DNA of 56,242 bases from Thiopseudomonas sp. (GTDB lineage: Bacteria > Pseudomonadota > Gammaproteobacteria > Pseudomonadales > Pseudomonadaceae), in the NCBI GenBank assembly GCA_023228985.1, contig JALOAC010000018.1:1-56242 (forward strand). The letters are read 5' to 3'. Positions 18,050 to 27,151 of the stretch are shown piece by piece (position 1 is the stretch's first letter; each line of letters opens with the position of its first letter). The notes beneath the pieces are model-generated. The model ran no database searches. It saw only the letters and a list, made by a program, of their open reading frames with translations, and was not told the origin of the DNA. The translations under genes were made by a program, and so were the position numbers.

Positions 18050-20182
18050 TTAGCCAAGCAACACTTCTAAATCATCAATTGGAATAGGGCGGCTATAGAG
18101 ATAACCCTGATAAAAATAGCAGCCGTGTTTGAGTAAAAATTCTTGTTGCTCTTGGGTTTCAACACCTTCGGCAATGACTTCTAATTCCAGCGCCTGACCC
18201 ATGGCGATAATGGTTTGTACTATGGCGGCATCGTTTTTGTCGGTGGTGATATCCCGTGCAAAGGATTGTTCAATTTTTAGCTGGTCTAATGGCAGGCGTT
18301 TAAGGTATTTCAGCGATGAATAGCCAGTGCCGAAATCATCAATCGAGAAGCGTACACCTAGCTTGCGCAAGTCATCCATTTTTAAAATGGTGCTTTCAAC
18401 ATCCTCTAGCACCATGCTTTCCGTTAACTCAAGCTTAAGCAGTTTGGGATTGGCCCGGGTGGTGGTCAATGCGCTGCGTACTTGTTCGACAAAGTTAGTT
18501 TGGCGAAACTGTTTGGCACTGACGTTCACCGCAACACTCAGCAGCGCACGCGCTGGATTTTGTTCCCACGCCTGTAGCTGATGGCAGGCGGTTTCCAGCA
18601 CCCATTGTCCTATAGGTAAAATTAAGTCGGATGCTTCGGCTAACGGAATAAACTCTGCTGGAGAAACCATGCCGCGAGCGGGATGGTGCCAGCGTAACAA
18701 GGCTTCTACACCCACAGGTTGCGCTTGTGCATCAACTTGCAGCTGGTAATACAGTTGCAATTGTTGATTGGCTAGCGCTTGGCGTAAATCAGTTTCCAGC
18801 TGGAGGCGTTCCTGTTGCTGTGCCTGTACTTGCGCATCGTAATAGCGCAGATGACCGCGTCCTGATGCTTTGGCTCGATACATTGCCGCTTCGGCTTCTT
18901 GTAATGGGGCGGCTAAGTCTTGTAGGTTTTTATCAAAAAGCGTCACGCCCACGCTGGCCGTCAGAAAATAGACTTGTTCATTAAGTAGTAGCTTGGCGAG
19001 GCTGTCTTTAAGTGTTTCATTTAACTGGGTAATTTTGCTGGCAGCTAAATCGGGGTTGCTACTGATACCTTGCAATAAAATAGCAAACGCATTGCTGCCA
19101 ATACGTGCCACAGTATCTGCATCTGTTATCAGCGCACTTAAACGCTCGCCGGTCGTTAACAGTACTTGGTCGCCCACGTCATACCCTTGGATTTCGTTGA
19201 TGTTTTTAAAGTCATCAATATCTAAAACCAATAACGCGGCGTGTTGCTGATAACGTTTACAGCTACCTAGGGCTTGTTGCAGGCGCTCATTGAGTAATCG
19301 GCGATTGGGCAGTTTGGTCAGTGGGTCATAAAAAGCTAACTGAAAAGCTTGCTCTTCAGCGGCGTGCTGGCGCTCCAGGGCATGACGAAAATCCAGTAAC
19401 TTGGCGGCAATACGTTGGATATCCCCGCGGGCAGTTTGCTGCAATGCCTCAATACGTGGTAGTGGAATACTGCTTTCTTTGCTGCGCGCCAAGGTGGCTA
19501 AGCCTTTAGCAATATCTAGTAAATCACGGCTGGCACGGCGTGATAAATACTGGGTAAAGCCAAATAATAAGAACAGTGCGCCTAGGCTTAAAACGAACAG
19601 GCGCGTAGCGAGTTGACTGAAAGTTTCTGCTTGTTCTTTGTTGCGCAATTGCGCCCGCTCGGCCAGTAAGAACTCAATGCGACTGGTGAAGATCGAAAAA
19701 TCCAAGTAATGGCGCTGTGCCTGTTGCAAGAAGCTGTTGGCGATTTGCGGGTCAACAGCCAAAACGTCGGTGGACATAATGACAAAGCGTTGATATTCGC
19801 CAAATGCATTTTGCAAGCCTTGGGCGCTGCCATGGTTGGCATCTAAAACCAGCTGAGAGGTTGATAGTTTTTCAACTACATGGGACAGGCTATCGAGTTC
19901 ATTGACGATGGTGCTGTGAATGCGATAGAGCTGCAGCTCGTTAAGTTCCGCGCTAATCGCACCATCCATCGCTACGTTCATGCGTTTTTGTATGATGCCA
20001 AGACGACGGGAAAACTCAGCCGCATCTGCAATCACGCCTAGATCATGGTGCTGCTCTAAATCGGCTCGGTCATGCTGGCGTTCAAGTCGTGCAAGGCTGG
20101 TATACAAAACTGCCGCTGCGACTATTACGACCAGAGCCAGCGGGAGTAAAAGTAATAACCTAAGGCTTTGAATGGCTTTCAT
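18050..20182 (-). CDS. GGDEF-EAL membrane protein, probable c-di-GMP phosphodiesterase
   Basis: 710 residues. The N-terminal helix (7-29), periplasmic four-helix-like sensor (30-194) and second helix (195-211) are followed by an HAMP-like stretch, a GGDEF domain and an EAL domain. The GGDEF signature is degenerate (GSNAF, 362-366), so cyclase activity is unlikely. The EAL domain keeps E493 of EAL, NVSAKQF, ELTES, DDFGTG (615-620) and VIAEGVET, so hydrolysis of c-di-GMP is likely. The usual KIDQSF motif reads KIEQSF here. The GGDEF part may bind GTP as an allosteric domain. The upstream histidine-phosphatase gene overlaps its start by four bases, so both are co-translated. Confidence 0.9.
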   Translation of the reverse strand: MKAIQSLRLLLLLPLALVVIVAAAVLYTSLARLERQHDRADLEQHHDLGVIADAAEFSRRLGIIQKRMNVAMDGAISAELNELQLYRIHSTIVNELDSLSHVVEKLSTSQLVLDANHGSAQGLQNAFGEYQRFVIMSTDVLAVDPQIANSFLQQAQRHYLDFSIFTSRIEFLLAERAQLRNKEQAETFSQLATRLFVLSLGALFLLFGFTQYLSRRASRDLLDIAKGLATLARSKESSIPLPRIEALQQTARGDIQRIAAKLLDFRHALERQHAAEEQAFQLAFYDPLTKLPNRRLLNERLQQALGSCKRYQQHAALLVLDIDDFKNINEIQGYDVGDQVLLTTGERLSALITDADTVARIGSNAFAILLQGISSNPDLAASKITQLNETLKDSLAKLLLNEQVYFLTASVGVTLFDKNLQDLAAPLQEAEAAMYRAKASGRGHLRYYDAQVQAQQQERLQLETDLRQALANQQLQLYYQLQVDAQAQPVGVEALLRWHHPARGMVSPAEFIPLAEASDLILPIGQWVLETACHQLQAWEQNPARALLSVAVNVSAKQFRQTNFVEQVRSALTTTRANPKLLKLELTESMVLEDVESTILKMDDLRKLGVRFSIDDFGTGYSSLKYLKRLPLDQLKIEQSFARDITTDKNDAAIVQTIIAMGQALELEVIAEGVETQEQQEFLLKHGCYFYQGYLYSRPIPIDDLEVLLG

Positions 20183-20838
20183 TCGAGTTCAAGTTCTTGC
20201 AGCAGCGCAGGCCAATGGTTGGGTTCAATGCTTGCAATGTATGCAAAGCCTTGTGCGCCTAGGGGGCGGAAAATAATTATAGTACTCTCTGGGGGCAGGT
20301 AGTCCATGATTTCTGCGATATTGGGGCCATGGGCAACCACGATACGATTATAACCCTGTTCCTCTACGGGCTTGGATATCCATTCGCGCGTGCGCTCTAC
20401 GGCGGGTTGTTTTTCCGCATCCGGCATGGCAGCGGTATAACGCAAAGGAGTGTCTACCTTAATGGGCTCGCCAAATACACGCTTGGCACTTTCTTGCGCG
20501 CGACAAAAGGGGCTGCTAATTGCTATGCGATAAGGGATTTTTAATTTGGCAAAATTTTCGCCGACCTGATCCAAAAGTTGACGACCTGCATCTGAGAGTG
20601 GCCGCTGGCTGTCACAGTCATCTAGGTTAACCGGAATCAAGTCAGGAAAACGCGGGTCGGTGCGCCCATGACGCATATAAATAACGAGTCCACCCTGCTT
20701 GAGAAGTTGTATATGTGCTGCAGTGGCCGGTACAACATGAAAATCAGCAGGCGCAGGAATGCTTATTTCGGCAGCGGCTAAGCTTGGGAAAATTATGCAG
20801 GTAAAAATAAATGCTCTAATTCGAGCAGCAGTGATCAT
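20179..20838 (-). CDS. Exported histidine phosphatase superfamily protein
   Basis: 219 residues with a signal peptide (hydrophobic 9-23, probable cleavage after AAA). The catalytic RHG motif is at 56-58 (IYMRHGRTD), followed by SSPFCRAQESA and a second histidine in VVAHGPN. These are the hallmarks of the phosphoglycerate-mutase-like (branch 1) phosphatase fold, here secreted to the periplasm. The substrate is unknown. Its stop overlaps the start of the GGDEF-EAL gene by four bases, suggesting a functional or regulatory link. Confidence 0.85.
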   Translation of the reverse strand: MITAARIRAFIFTCIIFPSLAAAEISIPAPADFHVVPATAAHIQLLKQGGLVIYMRHGRTDPRFPDLIPVNLDDCDSQRPLSDAGRQLLDQVGENFAKLKIPYRIAISSPFCRAQESAKRVFGEPIKVDTPLRYTAAMPDAEKQPAVERTREWISKPVEEQGYNRIVVAHGPNIAEIMDYLPPESTIIIFRPLGAQGFAYIASIEPNHWPALLQELELE

Positions 20839-20924
20839 GTTGAGGGTCTCGTTTTTAATTCAAAGGGCTTAAAGGATATACTTCGCGCACTAGTATAATA
20901 TGCTACGCAAATAATGGCATGCTT

Positions 20925-20960
20925 AAAATAGGCTTATTCAGCAAAATAGGCTTATTCAGC
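20925..20960. repeat. Perfect 18-bp tandem duplication upstream of TonB receptor
   Basis: The unit AAAATAGGCTTATTCAGC occurs at 20925-20942 and again directly at 20943-20960 without mismatch. It lies in the 257-bp region between the histidine phosphatase and the divergent TonB-dependent receptor, 136 bp before the receptor start. It could be a duplicated regulator-binding site or a recent slippage duplication. Confidence 0.8.
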
Positions 20961-21095
20961 GAGGTCTCTAGACTAAGGTGTTGCGCATGTTACCGCGCTT
21001 ACGTGTAGCGAGCTAACCAGTACGACAGGCAACTGCAAACCCTGTGACCTTAATGTATGCTATGACATCGTTTTTATTGTGTTTTGGAGTGGTGA

Positions 21096-23228
21096 ATGTT
21101 GATTTCGAAAACACCTCTAGCAGTGGCTGCCATGCTATTTGCTGCCGGTGGCTTAGGTGTGACATCTGCAGCATGGGCGGCATCCGACAGTGCGGAGCTG
21201 CCCGTGATGGTGGTTTCAGCCACCGGCTACCAGCAAGAAGCCTTGCGCGCACCGGCTTCAATTACCGTGGTGGAGCATGACCAGATCCAGCGCAAACCAG
21301 TAAGCGATTTGGCTGAAATTTTGCGTGACATTCCCGGCGTGGATATTGTTGATTCCGGTGTGGCCGGCATGAAACGTATTTCCTTGCGTGGCGAAAGCTC
21401 GCGCCGTGTGCTGATCAAAGTTAACGGTCAGCCGATTCCCGATCACTCCAGTTATGGCTCGCCATTGTTGTTGGATGCCAACATTATTGAACGCATAGAG
21501 GTGGTGCGCGGCTCCGCTTCAGTCGTACACGGCAGTAATGCTATTGGTGGCGTGGTTAATATCACCACGCGTCAGGCCGCACCGGGTGAGCAGGAGGCCT
21601 TTGTCGGAGCAGGCTATTATTCCGCCACCCGCGGTCAGCGCCTCAATGGCGGTGTTCTAGGCGCAACGGATCGGTTCGATTGGCGCTTGCAGCTGAGCAA
21701 AGCTGATTTTGGTGATCGCCGTATTCCACGCGGGCAGGTGAAAGGCTCGGCTGATCAGACAAAATACAGTCGGTTGAAACCCAGTGATTCCGAGCAGAAG
21801 TCTGTTTCTGCTGAGCTGGGATGGCGTCTGGATGAGCGTCAGCGTATTGCTTGGCAGGGCGATTATTTTCGGCAAGAAGCCGCGGCTTGGTTGCCACAAC
21901 AACCTAATATGATTATGGGGTTGGAGTTTCCCAAGCGTGACTCTTTGCGCAACGCATTAAGTTATAGCTTTGCAGATGAGGATGTCTTGTTTCATAGTGT
22001 TGAGGGGCGGGTTTACCATCAAAAGGGTAAGCGAGTGATGGATAACACCATCAATATTCTTGACATGCCTGTGCCGAAAACTCCCTTTGTGGTGAGCAGT
22101 GACTCTTTTAATCGTTCTCACGACAAGCTAACGACACAAGGATTACAGCTAACTGCAAGTAGCCGCTTGCTAGGTGATAACAACACGGTTTTTGGTTTTG
22201 AGCACCAAAAAGATAAGTTGGATACGGAAAAGAAAGGGGTGAAGAACTTAATTAAAGGGCCGCCAGGAACGCAGTTAGGTAAAACTTATCCGTCTTCGAG
22301 TCAGTACTCAGAACAAACGCTTTGGTCGGCGTTTGTTCAGCAGCAAATCCATTTGAGTGACAGCTTAGAAGCCAACTTAGGTGCTCGCTACTACGAAATT
22401 GATTCTAAACTGAAGAAAAGTACCGAGCGCAGTACCACCAGCAAAAGAGATGATCAGTTAGTTGGTTCTGCTTCATTAGTGTGGCAGTACGATGAGTATT
22501 CATCAGTGCGTAGCAATATTGCCCAAGGCTATACCTATCCCAGCTTAACTCAGCAGTACTCTGCAACACCTGGTAATGGCGTGATGAACTACGGTAATCC
22601 GAAACTAAAAGCAGAGAAGGCGACTACCTATGAGCTGGGTTGGCGTTTTGACGATAGGAGCTGGCTCGCAGATGCTACGTTGTATCACAGCCGAGCTAGG
22701 AATTTTATTGATAAAATAGCCATTGATGGTATCGCGCAGGGCTTTACTACTGTATGCGACATAAAAAAGGAAGTTTGTTTTCAATGGTTTAACGTCAGCA
22801 GAGCACAAACCACAGGTGCCGAGCTGATGCTAGCCTATCAACTGGAAAGCTGGCGTCCTTATATGAATCTGGCTGTACAAAAACGTCGTCTTGAATACGG
22901 CACTGGTTTAAAAACTTGGGACAGCGGTTTGCCCAAGTTTCAAGGTCGCGCCGGTGTTGAGTGGTATGCAACCGAACAGCTTGAACTGGATTTTTATGTT
23001 CGTGGTGGCGGCAAATCACGTCGTGATGGTTACGACTCCAAAGGTGAGCCAGAAAGGCAGCGCACCAGCTCCTACGCTGAGTTGAATGTGGGCGCTTACT
23101 ACAAGCCCGTACCCAACCTCAGCTTGGCGGTGCTGGCACAAAACTTGGCCGATCGCAGATACCGTAATCCAGACGAGCTGCAAGCTGCAGGTCGAGCGTT
23201 GGACATGGAAGTGCGCTGGAGTTTCTAA
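21096..23228 (+). CDS. TonB-dependent outer-membrane receptor
   Basis: The 710-residue protein has a signal peptide (about 1-28) and a TonB-box-like segment (PVMVVSATG). The plug domain (about 40-150) contains ISLRGESSRRVLIKVNGQ and VVRGSASVVHGSNAIGGVVNI. A 22-strand barrel ends in a terminal phenylalanine (VRWSF). GGAG lies six to seven bases before the start. This places it among siderophore, heme or cobalamin receptors; the ligand cannot be assigned. No siderophore gene, periplasmic binder or ABC importer is next to it, and no good Fur box was seen. The tandem repeat upstream is the only regulatory candidate. Confidence 0.88.
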   Translation: MLISKTPLAVAAMLFAAGGLGVTSAAWAASDSAELPVMVVSATGYQQEALRAPASITVVEHDQIQRKPVSDLAEILRDIPGVDIVDSGVAGMKRISLRGESSRRVLIKVNGQPIPDHSSYGSPLLLDANIIERIEVVRGSASVVHGSNAIGGVVNITTRQAAPGEQEAFVGAGYYSATRGQRLNGGVLGATDRFDWRLQLSKADFGDRRIPRGQVKGSADQTKYSRLKPSDSEQKSVSAELGWRLDERQRIAWQGDYFRQEAAAWLPQQPNMIMGLEFPKRDSLRNALSYSFADEDVLFHSVEGRVYHQKGKRVMDNTINILDMPVPKTPFVVSSDSFNRSHDKLTTQGLQLTASSRLLGDNNTVFGFEHQKDKLDTEKKGVKNLIKGPPGTQLGKTYPSSSQYSEQTLWSAFVQQQIHLSDSLEANLGARYYEIDSKLKKSTERSTTSKRDDQLVGSASLVWQYDEYSSVRSNIAQGYTYPSLTQQYSATPGNGVMNYGNPKLKAEKATTYELGWRFDDRSWLADATLYHSRARNFIDKIAIDGIAQGFTTVCDIKKEVCFQWFNVSRAQTTGAELMLAYQLESWRPYMNLAVQKRRLEYGTGLKTWDSGLPKFQGRAGVEWYATEQLELDFYVRGGGKSRRDGYDSKGEPERQRTSSYAELNVGAYYKPVPNLSLAVLAQNLADRRYRNPDELQAAGRALDMEVRWSF

Positions 23229-23312
23229 AAACTTTAGGCTGTATCAGCAGGCAGTGCGCCGATGCATGGCTGCATTGCCTGTGGGATAAAAAACCGCTAT
23301 AGAGGAAAGCAC

Positions 23313-24908
23313 ATGCTAGAAATGCACTGGACTATGGAAAGTTGGGCGCTGCTGGTGGCAGGGATTTTAACCGCTATGGTGCTGGGTTATTTGCTAGCCG
23401 TAGTAGTACAGGGGCGCAAGCGGGCGCAGTTGCTTGCCCAGCTACAAAATTACCAATTGGAAGAAAACACGCTCACGCAGCAACTGGACTTTGCGCAAGC
23501 GACACAGCAGCGTTTGCAACAAGAAGTGCGCGACAGTAAGCAGGCCAGTGTAGAGTTGCAAAGTATTTTACAGCAGACGCAGCAGCAACAGCATAGCGCT
23601 GAAAAACAACTCGAAGTAGCATTGGCGCACAGCAGTTCCCTTAAAGAACAGCTCAATGAGCTTAAGCAGCAGCTGCAAACAGCCAAGGACGAGTACACCC
23701 AGCTGCAAGCGCGCAATCAAAGCCTGAGTAACGAGCACACGGAACTTAAAACCAACTTGGCGCGCAAAGAAGAACACTTTCAAGAACAAATGCAACAGCT
23801 CAACGACAGCAAGCTGCTTTTGAGTAAAGAGTTTGAAAATCTAGCTAATAAAATCTTTGAAGAAAAAAGCAAAGCCTTTACCCATAGCAACCAAACCAGC
23901 ATTGATGCTTTGCTTAAACCGTTTCGTGAACAAATCGAAGGCTTCCAAAAGCGTGTTAATGATGTGCACGATGCATCTTTGCAGGGTAATACTCAGCTCA
24001 ATGCTGAAATCAGAAAGGTGCTTGATATTGGTTTAAAAATGAGCCAAGAAGCCAGTGATTTATCTAAAGCGCTGAAAGGAGACTCCCAGCAGCGTGGCGC
24101 TTGGGGTGAGGCGCAGTTAAAGCGCACTCTGGAAATGAGTGGCCTGATAGAGGATGCACATTATGAAGTGCAGAGTGCTTTTAAAGATGCTGACGGCAAA
24201 CATAAGCAAACAGACTACTTGGTTAAGCTGCCTGACGATAAACACATCATCATTGACAGCAAAGTAACGCTCAATGCCTACGAGCGCGTGGTGACAGCTC
24301 AGACGCCTGAAGAATTACTGCTGGCAATGAACGAGCACGTTAAGGCAGTGCGTAAGCACATAGATGATTTGGCAGCTAAGGATTACACCAATTTAATCGG
24401 TATGCACAGCCCAGGTTTTGTGCTGATGTTTATGCCCATTGAGCCGGCCTATATTGAAGCGCTCAAGCACAGCAAGGATTTGTTTGAGTATGGCTATAAA
24501 AAAGGCATTGTCTTGGTCTCGCACACGACCTTAATTCCCATACTGCGCACGGTATCCAATCTATGGATGATTGAGCGCAGCAATGCTGAGGCGCGTGAAA
24601 TTAGCGAGCGTGCTGGTGATATTTACAATCAGGTCTGCACTGTGGCAGAGCGTTTAGCCAAGCTGGGGCACACGCTGGGTACGGTCAGTAATCATTACAA
24701 CAGCACGGTCACTGCATTGGCAGGGCAGCAGGGCTTGTACGGCAAGGTAGAGCGTTTTAACCAGCTTTCTGTCAAAGTCAGTAAAACGTTGCCGCAACTT
24801 GAACCAGCGCACATGGACTTTGAAACCGAGCGCCTTGGTATGATTGTTGAGCCTATTCATGAGGTGGACACTTTATTGGCTGAACCAGATACGTCCCCGC
24901 AGCCGTAA
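23313..24908 (+). CDS. rmuC: RmuC family protein
   Basis: Start at 23313 with GAGGAAA upstream; the longer reading from 23262 has no ribosome binding site. The 531 residues have an N-terminal membrane helix (about 10-32), a long Q/E-rich coiled coil (about 33-170) and the RmuC nuclease-like domain (about 200-480). That domain contains QQRGAWGEAQLKRTLE, DYLVKLPDDKHIIIDSKV and FVLMFMPIEPAY. RmuC limits recombination between inverted repeats in E. coli, and its domain is predicted to have a restriction-nuclease-like fold. It appears monocistronic, 84 bp behind the TonB receptor. Confidence 0.93.
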   Translation: MLEMHWTMESWALLVAGILTAMVLGYLLAVVVQGRKRAQLLAQLQNYQLEENTLTQQLDFAQATQQRLQQEVRDSKQASVELQSILQQTQQQQHSAEKQLEVALAHSSSLKEQLNELKQQLQTAKDEYTQLQARNQSLSNEHTELKTNLARKEEHFQEQMQQLNDSKLLLSKEFENLANKIFEEKSKAFTHSNQTSIDALLKPFREQIEGFQKRVNDVHDASLQGNTQLNAEIRKVLDIGLKMSQEASDLSKALKGDSQQRGAWGEAQLKRTLEMSGLIEDAHYEVQSAFKDADGKHKQTDYLVKLPDDKHIIIDSKVTLNAYERVVTAQTPEELLLAMNEHVKAVRKHIDDLAAKDYTNLIGMHSPGFVLMFMPIEPAYIEALKHSKDLFEYGYKKGIVLVSHTTLIPILRTVSNLWMIERSNAEAREISERAGDIYNQVCTVAERLAKLGHTLGTVSNHYNSTVTALAGQQGLYGKVERFNQLSVKVSKTLPQLEPAHMDFETERLGMIVEPIHEVDTLLAEPDTSPQP

Positions 24909-25029
24909 TAGCAGCAAAAAACCCCAGGATTGAGCTTTATCCGCAAAAAAGTGTCTGACTTTTTGCTAGTAGACGTTCTAGTCCTAGAGTGGAGTATGAT
25001 GAGGCTCAAGCCACACGGAGGGATTTAGT

Positions 25030-25281
25030 ATGAATACCGTAACTCCACGTATGACAAACTTGTTTTTACAGTTAGGTTTGGACTCAAGCCCTGAAGCCAT
25101 TGAGCGTTTTATGTTTGATAATGAGCTGCCGGAAGATGTGCATATTTTAGATGCAAAGTTTTGGACAGAGTCGCAAGCGCAAATGCTTCGGGAAATGCTC
25201 TGCTCCGATGCTGAATGGGCATTGGTTGTGGATCAGCTGAGTCAAGCCTTACGCGACTGTGCTTGCCGCAAGGAAAAGTAG
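25030..25281 (+). CDS. DUF2789 small protein
   Basis: 83 residues starting at an ATG with a strong GGAGG site. The sequence (MTNLFLQLGLDSS, FWTESQAQMLREML) matches the DUF2789 family found in Pseudomonas and relatives. It is acidic, probably all-helical and cytoplasmic, and ends with two cysteines (CAC). The function is unknown. It is preceded by a 121-bp gap without a clear terminator. Confidence 0.8.
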   Translation: MNTVTPRMTNLFLQLGLDSSPEAIERFMFDNELPEDVHILDAKFWTESQAQMLREMLCSDAEWALVVDQLSQALRDCACRKEK

Positions 25282-25405
25282 CGCAGTCAAACTAGATAAA
25301 TGAGCGTACTTGTAGCGAAAGGCTGCAATGATACGCTCGCTTTAGCTCGTGTTATAAAAAACGGTGGCGTTAGCCAGCAGGTTAAATTTTATTTTGGATA
25401 GAGTC

Positions 25406-25711
25406 ATGCAATGCATTTTACAGATTGATTTCCCTTTTGCCGGCCCTTTTGGTGAAGAAATGTCCCAAGCTATGCAGCCCTTAGCAGAAGATATAGCCAA
25501 CGAGGCTGATTTGCTGTGGAAAATTTGGACTGAAAACCCAGACAACCAAGAGGCTGGAGGTATTTACCTGTTTGCCAATCAGGCGGCAGCCGAGCGTTAT
25601 TTGGTCAAGCACAGTGAACGGCTCACCATGGCGGGTGTTAAGCATATTCGCAGCAAGTTTTTTGCCGTTAACGTGCCTTTAAGTCAAATCGATCGAGCAC
25701 CTTTGGCATGA
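25406..25711 (+). CDS. ydhR: YdhR-type putative monooxygenase
   Basis: Start at ATG 25406 (MQCILQIDFPF), giving 101 residues, the usual YdhR length. The longer reading from 25364 is rejected. The sequence (FPFAGPFGEEM, LWKIWTENPDNQEAGGIYLF) matches the YdhR family of small dimeric ferredoxin-like fold proteins, named putative monooxygenases without a proven substrate. Its end overlaps the start of the HNH gene by four bases. An imperfect inverted repeat (GAGCGTA near 25302, TACGCTC near 25333) lies upstream. Confidence 0.85.
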   Translation: MQCILQIDFPFAGPFGEEMSQAMQPLAEDIANEADLLWKIWTENPDNQEAGGIYLFANQAAAERYLVKHSERLTMAGVKHIRSKFFAVNVPLSQIDRAPLA

Positions 25712-26049
25712 GCAAAGTAGACGCCCTGTTAGCTAAAGCGCAACAAGAGCGTGAGAGTGGCTATCGCGCAAAAGCGTTGCGTATGTACGAGCATATCTGC
25801 GGACGTTGCGCGCGTGAGTTTGGTGGCAGGCGTTTAAGTGAATTGACGGTGCACCATCGGGATCATAATCACGATAACAATCCAGCGGATGGCTCAAATT
25901 GGGAGTTGTTGTGTTTGTATTGCCATGACAATGAGCATCAACGGCAGGTGGATTTGCACTATCAAAAAGAAGAAGCTGCAGGGCAAAAAGGCCCGCAACA
26001 AACCTTTAAAGGCTTAGCTGGGCTGGCGGATTTGTTGGCTAAGAAATAA
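25708..26049 (+). CDS. yajD: YajD-like HNH nuclease family protein
   Basis: 113 residues with an HNH/zinc fold: C31-x2-C34, the HHRDHNHD core (49-56) and C69-x2-C72. Length and order match YajD of E. coli. HNH proteins of this type bind zinc and may cut nucleic acid; the role of YajD is not established. It is translationally coupled to the ydhR-like gene by an ATGA overlap. Confidence 0.88.
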   Translation: MSKVDALLAKAQQERESGYRAKALRMYEHICGRCAREFGGRRLSELTVHHRDHNHDNNPADGSNWELLCLYCHDNEHQRQVDLHYQKEEAAGQKGPQQTFKGLAGLADLLAKK

Positions 26050-26063
26050 GTAGCCATCAAGTC

Positions 26064-26615
26064 TGGAGCGTAACTTTTGCGCGAAGCGGTCTATAAGGTC
26101 AGCTCAATCGTTGCTGGAAAATTCCAATCGCGCAAAAGTTGCGCTCCCACAAGAGTCCGTTACGCTTGTACGAGGATGCCATGCATCCGACCACGGATTA
26201 CACCTGCAAACACAGTGCCGCTTGACACACCGCTGTCGCAGGCGTGGCCTGCTCCTACCAAAAACTGCTGTTTATGCTGGATTCGGGTGAGCTGGAACCA
26301 CTCGCGCAATGACTGAAAAGAAGCACAGTACCGTGTGGGACCTGACTTGTCAGGGAACCAGTGTCCGCCTGTTGCACTAAGCCAAATATCCTATCTAGGC
26401 TTAAATGCAAAAAGCCCGACAAGTCGGGTCCCACAAGAGCGGGTGTCATCACTCGGCATTTAAGCTGCTTGTTAGTTCGCATCGCGCAAAAGTTGCGCTC
26501 CCACAAGAGTCCGTTACGCTTGTACGAGGATGCCATGCATCCGACCACGGATTACGCTTGCAAACGCAGCGCCGCTTGGTGCCGCTGTCGCAGGCATGGC
26601 TTGTTCCGACCAGCA
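26064..26615. repeat. REP-like repeat cluster (BIME-like)
   Basis: This 574-bp gene-free stretch (26050-26623) holds at least four kinds of short palindromic unit in both orientations. (a) GCGCAAAAGTTGCGC and its complement occur at about 26066-26083, 26129-26145 and 26483-26499. (b) A unit around GGATGCCATGCATCC occurs at about 26160-26200 and 26514-26554. (c) CGCTGTCGCAGGC..GCCTGCTCC occurs at about 26230-26260 and 26583-26610. (d) CCTGACTTGTCAGG (26341-26354) and CCCGACAAGTCGGG (26415-26428). A 75-bp block is identical at 26127-26201 and 26481-26555. No gene was seen here. Confidence 0.85.
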
Positions 26616-26623
26616 AGAGTGTG

Positions 26624-27151
26624 TTAGCTAACGGTTTGCCCTAGGCTGTGGGGCAGGTTTTGGTTTTGCAAATGTTGCTCAGCGGCAGATTGACCGAAGG
26701 TGTCAATGGTGCGCCAAAGCCACTTAGGCAGCATATCTGGGTCGAGGCTATCAATCAGGTTTTTCACCGCTAAACCCAGCTCTGTATCGCCATCAATTTG
26801 CAAACGACGACGGAAAAACAGCGTGTCAGGGTCTTCTTGGCGACTTGCCAGTAACAGGAATTCACGCCAGTTACCGCTGATCGTCACCTCAACTGGCGCA
26901 TGACGCGCGACCACCAGTTGATTGTTATGTGTATTCTTGCTGATACACCAGCTCAGGTTTAGATTGCTAACGCGAATGCGCATCCAGCGATCATCCAAGA
27001 CATCAAACAAACCATCGGCCAGCGGCTCAGCAAACACCTTATTGAGACTGCGCTGCAGCGTTGCGCGCTGCATGATAAAAGGCACGCGACTGGTCAGCGG
27101 CAGAAGTTTGTCGCCAAGATTTAATAAGAGTGGGACGGGTTTTTTTAGCAT
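26624..27151 (-). CDS. ubiT: Ubiquinone anaerobic biosynthesis accessory factor UbiT
   Basis: Start at 27151 (MLKKPVP), giving 175 residues; the longer reading enters ubiV. It has an SCP2 lipid-binding fold (YhbT family), thought to carry the hydrophobic quinone intermediates. The visible family features are the N-terminal PLLLNLGDKLLPL segment and DPDTLFFRRRLQIDGDTELGLAVKN. It overlaps ubiV by seven bases and is the last gene of ubiU-ubiV-ubiT. The stop codon lies at the edge of the repeat cluster. Confidence 0.92.
   Translation of the reverse strand: MLKKPVPLLLNLGDKLLPLTSRVPFIMQRATLQRSLNKVFAEPLADGLFDVLDDRWMRIRVSNLNLSWCISKNTHNNQLVVARHAPVEVTISGNWREFLLLASRQEDPDTLFFRRRLQIDGDTELGLAVKNLIDSLDPDMLPKWLWRTIDTFGQSAAEQHLQNQNLPHSLGQTVS

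Noticed and set aside
26064..26615. CRISPR array
   Set aside because: Repeats differ in type, orientation and spacing and there are no cas genes; the units are REP-like palindromes.
26077..26644. Several short ORFs on both strands in the repeat cluster (for example 26077-26316, 26255-26548, 26405-26644)
   Set aside because: They are made from the palindromic repeats, lack ribosome binding sites and resemble no protein family.
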